This document shows, piece after piece, positions 61,624-64,000 of a DNA stretch of 64,000 nt (the stretch's first letter is position 1; every line of letters starts with the position of its first letter). The translations under genes were made by a program, and so were the position numbers. Source of the stretch: Phycomyces nitens (Eukaryota > Mucoromycota > Mucoromycetes > Mucorales > Phycomycetaceae). The stretch spans positions 3,162,001-3,226,000 of the forward strand of contig JAHRBC010000007.1 in NCBI GenBank assembly GCA_022702545.1, given 5' to 3'. A model generated the notes under the pieces. It made no database searches and was not told the DNA's origin. It saw only the letters and a list, made by a program, of their open reading frames with translations.

Positions 61624-63561
61624 ATGACTAGTGCAGACATTTTGTCTCTACCTGCTGAAATAATCGTTTGCATTGCGCACTTATTGCCAATCAAAGATAA
61701 AATACAATGTTCTCTAACTTGTAGGTCGTGGAGAATGGCCTTTCAACAGTCTGTATGGCACACTATACATATATTCAGACAAAGCACCCTAGAACGTTTT
61801 TGCAATTGTACTCAGTATAAGAACCTCATTTACACGGAAAATGGAAAGCACGTTCGAAGACTAATCCTAGAAGGCCTCGAGATCACACTTGTCCACCTAA
61901 ACGTCTTTCAAAAATACTTTAAAAAACTAAACTATATATCTATAAAAAATCATCAGAATTCTAAAGAATATCTCAACAAAGAGATAGAATGGAATGCGTG
62001 GAAATACTTGGGAACCTTGGATATGGAGTTTGACAAAACTGACGGACTTGCAGCAAAAAATAAATCCGTATTTGCTATTAAGCATTTACCTCGTCTAAAG
62101 AGCCTAAAGCTACGCAAGTGTACCAAAACACAACAAATCCCTTTTACTACAAAAGATATGGACAATATCCATCAAAATTTACCCCACCTCACAAGTCTAT
62201 TCTTGGATATTGATCTTTCTCTTATCATTGAAGAATATGAGTCGATTTACTTGAAGATAGATCCGGCAATCAGTATGCAAGTATTTGACATCAACACTGA
62301 TCTGTTAGACTACAAATGGATAGGGTATTTTGTTTTCAAGTACCCAAATTTACGTTCCTGGACCTCTTGCTCCCATAAATCCGTTGGTGATTCGGAATTT
62401 GCCAATGGTAGTCCCAGTTTCAATCATGAGCTAAACCACTTTATTTCACGTACAAGACAAAGTACACCAGTGTTTACACTATTGGAAAATGTAAATGTCC
62501 AGTGCGTACATTGCTCGCAAGCACAACAATTCACCCTTTGGAAGTTTATCCGTCCCATCGACACATTGCTTAATTCAATAAAGTTCCATGTCGATAGATG
62601 GAGCAGCCAACTTGAATCCCAACATGAATTCTTTGAATATTATGTGAACCCATTCTCAATCACACTCCAAAAGACTGACATTGTATTAAATATTGACCAT
62701 GACCATATTCCCAACCGCCTGTCGTTTTCCAACATGATCAACATATACCATTTCCTAACAGACATGTCTATTAACCTGGAGGAATCGACTCTTGAAATCG
62801 ACCAGGTTCTTGACAATTGCCTCGCTTTGAAGAGATTAAAGATTTCCGTGCTGATATTCAGTAAAAGCTTTGGCCAGCCAATACGCCCCCATCCACATGG
62901 CTTGAGGATTCTCTATATTTATCGCTCAAAGATTACCACCGACGCCCTCGGGTACCTTTCACTCCGTTGCAAACTCTTGAATTACATGCGTCTAGATACT
63001 ACAGAGATCATAGGAGCCGTATCCCCAGCTACGGGCGATATGCGTATCAATATGACACACACTTGCTTTAAAGCTCTCTGCCTTTATAATGTAGTGTTTA
63101 CTACAAGTCAGTGCGCCAGACCAAATGACTCTAGAGTTGAACTAGTTGTTCTCTCTTGGTCAAAATCAAAGAATAGAACCAAAAGGACCAAAGATTTTAG
63201 CTGTCTTGATTCCAGGGCTAATTTGAAAGCAAAAGATCTTGAGCGCAACTGGTTCTTTCTGCCCTGTGCTAAAAGCAAGAACAAACCCAAAGGCGGTAAC
63301 TTTGTATGTCGACTATCGAAAAGAAAATGTGACCAAGTCAGCAAATATTTCCATCGTTTCAAGCACACACACGACTTTTCTTATATGGCGTCAGTGTCTT
63401 GCTACAGCAGCTTTATAGATCCTTCTCTTGAGCGTTTCTGGAAAGCAAATTTCTTTCGAGGATATGTCTCGTTTGAATGTGGGCATGTAGCAGATTATGT
63501 CTTTAATAACTCTGGGGTTTGTAATGAAGAGTATTGGCAGGACCTGCGTTGTAATATATAG
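61624..63561 (+). CDS. F-box/LRR protein D with C-terminal module
   Basis: One exon, 645 residues. The F-box opening differs from A, B and E (DILSLPAEIIVCIAHLL) but continues with TCRSWRMAFQQSVWH, and Leu-rich repeats follow. Its end repeats the module of paralog B: RKCDQVSKYFHRFK and WKANFFRGYVSFECGHVADY. The upstream TTTTAAAGGGG at 61578 resembles the element before gene A. It is probably an SCF substrate receptor of unknown target. Divergence from B suggests an old duplication. The start is the first methionine of the frame; no nearer in-frame methionine precedes the F-box. Confidence 0.9.
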   Translation: MTSADILSLPAEIIVCIAHLLPIKDKIQCSLTCRSWRMAFQQSVWHTIHIFRQSTLERFCNCTQYKNLIYTENGKHVRRLILEGLEITLVHLNVFQKYFKKLNYISIKNHQNSKEYLNKEIEWNAWKYLGTLDMEFDKTDGLAAKNKSVFAIKHLPRLKSLKLRKCTKTQQIPFTTKDMDNIHQNLPHLTSLFLDIDLSLIIEEYESIYLKIDPAISMQVFDINTDLLDYKWIGYFVFKYPNLRSWTSCSHKSVGDSEFANGSPSFNHELNHFISRTRQSTPVFTLLENVNVQCVHCSQAQQFTLWKFIRPIDTLLNSIKFHVDRWSSQLESQHEFFEYYVNPFSITLQKTDIVLNIDHDHIPNRLSFSNMINIYHFLTDMSINLEESTLEIDQVLDNCLALKRLKISVLIFSKSFGQPIRPHPHGLRILYIYRSKITTDALGYLSLRCKLLNYMRLDTTEIIGAVSPATGDMRINMTHTCFKALCLYNVVFTTSQCARPNDSRVELVVLSWSKSKNRTKRTKDFSCLDSRANLKAKDLERNWFFLPCAKSKNKPKGGNFVCRLSKRKCDQVSKYFHRFKHTHDFSYMASVSCYSSFIDPSLERFWKANFFRGYVSFECGHVADYVFNNSGVCNEEYWQDLRCNI

Positions 63562-63964
63562 ATTGTCTCTAAACATTATTTCTTGTCCAATATCCTTCAA
63601 AACAGGTCCAAAATAATGATAATAAATAATGAATGGTTTATAGTTTATCAACCAAAAGAAAAATGGCGTGCTACTTCATATATCATATCATGTTCTTTAT
63701 AAGCCCACTGGTCCTCTTGCCACACAAAAGTGGTTATATATATATAGTAATTGTTGGATCACAAAAGACTAAAGAGTCGCACTGGAACTCTCTAATAATA
63801 CACTTTATTTTCTTTTTTTAGAAAGAGATAATATATCCATATATCTGACCATGCTATATAGTGGTGAGGGCCACAATCAGGACTGTACTCCAATGGTATT
63901 TGATCAAGGCCACCCAGCCAAATCAAATCAAAATAATACTTGAACCTCTCTATTTCTTCCCCTT
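63562..63964. other. Spacer between F-box genes D and E
   Basis: About 400 bases of AT-rich sequence with small TA runs. It includes the pyrimidine-rich leader of the last F-box gene. No gene seen. Confidence 0.5.
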
Positions 63965-64000
63965 ATGCTGGCCTCTGAATTACCTTTCGAGGTCATTCGT
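63965..64000 (+). CDS. F-box protein E, 5' end only (cut by window edge)
   Basis: Only 12 codons are in the window, reading MLASELPFEVIR. The first ten match the start of paralog A exactly, so a fifth family member begins here and continues beyond 64000. Nothing else can be said. Confidence 0.65.
   Translation, partial: MLASELPFEVIR

Overview
The window reads as AT-rich nuclear DNA of a filamentous fungus, most likely an early-diverging Mucoromycota (Mucorales-like) species. The reasons are many short introns (about 45-110 bases, GT or GC donors, TAG/CAG acceptors), dense AT microsatellites between genes, a TEAD factor that keeps an animal-like C-terminal domain, a separately encoded tRNA ligase domain, and a cluster of intronless F-box genes. 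No prokaryotic, viral or organellar genes were seen. Lineage is inference from protein resemblance; nothing was searched. Exon models were spliced by hand, and the coding phase closes for almost every gene.

Layout: (1) 0.9-9.1 kb: an FHA-RING E3 ligase (minus), a small mitochondrial-type protein, and a TEA/ATTS transcription factor. (2) 9.1-18.6 kb: a FYVE-domain protein and a giant nuclear-type coiled-coil protein (both minus). (3) 18.6-22.2 kb: a gene-poor stretch with degenerate sequence. (4) 22.2-29.1 kb: a transcription factor with two Zn2Cys6 clusters and a class-II DYRK kinase (both minus). (5) 30.6-43.4 kb: a compact housekeeping block holding a small unknown protein, a stand-alone tRNA ligase, a FANCE-like protein, an M13 metallopeptidase, an ETT1/Nro1-like protein, RNase H2 subunit B and a tail-anchored heme oxygenase. 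(6) 44.9-49.9 kb: a 15-exon coiled-coil gene whose exons are nearly all phase-0 modules. (7) 50.3-64.0 kb: an F-box family array (three intact genes, one wreck and one cut by the window edge) with a stand-alone Nup96-type nucleoporin gene inside it.

Several neighbours touch genome stability and RNA processing (FANCE-like, RNase H2B, tRNA ligase, FHA-RING), but each has its own promoter and I see no evidence of a co-regulated pathway. The most unusual observations are the TEAD Yap-binding-like domain, the isolated ligase domain, the FANCE-like gene, the tandem zinc clusters, a high share of GC-AG introns with the same GCAAGT donor, the phase-0 exon modules, and a C-terminal module shared by two of the F-box paralogs.
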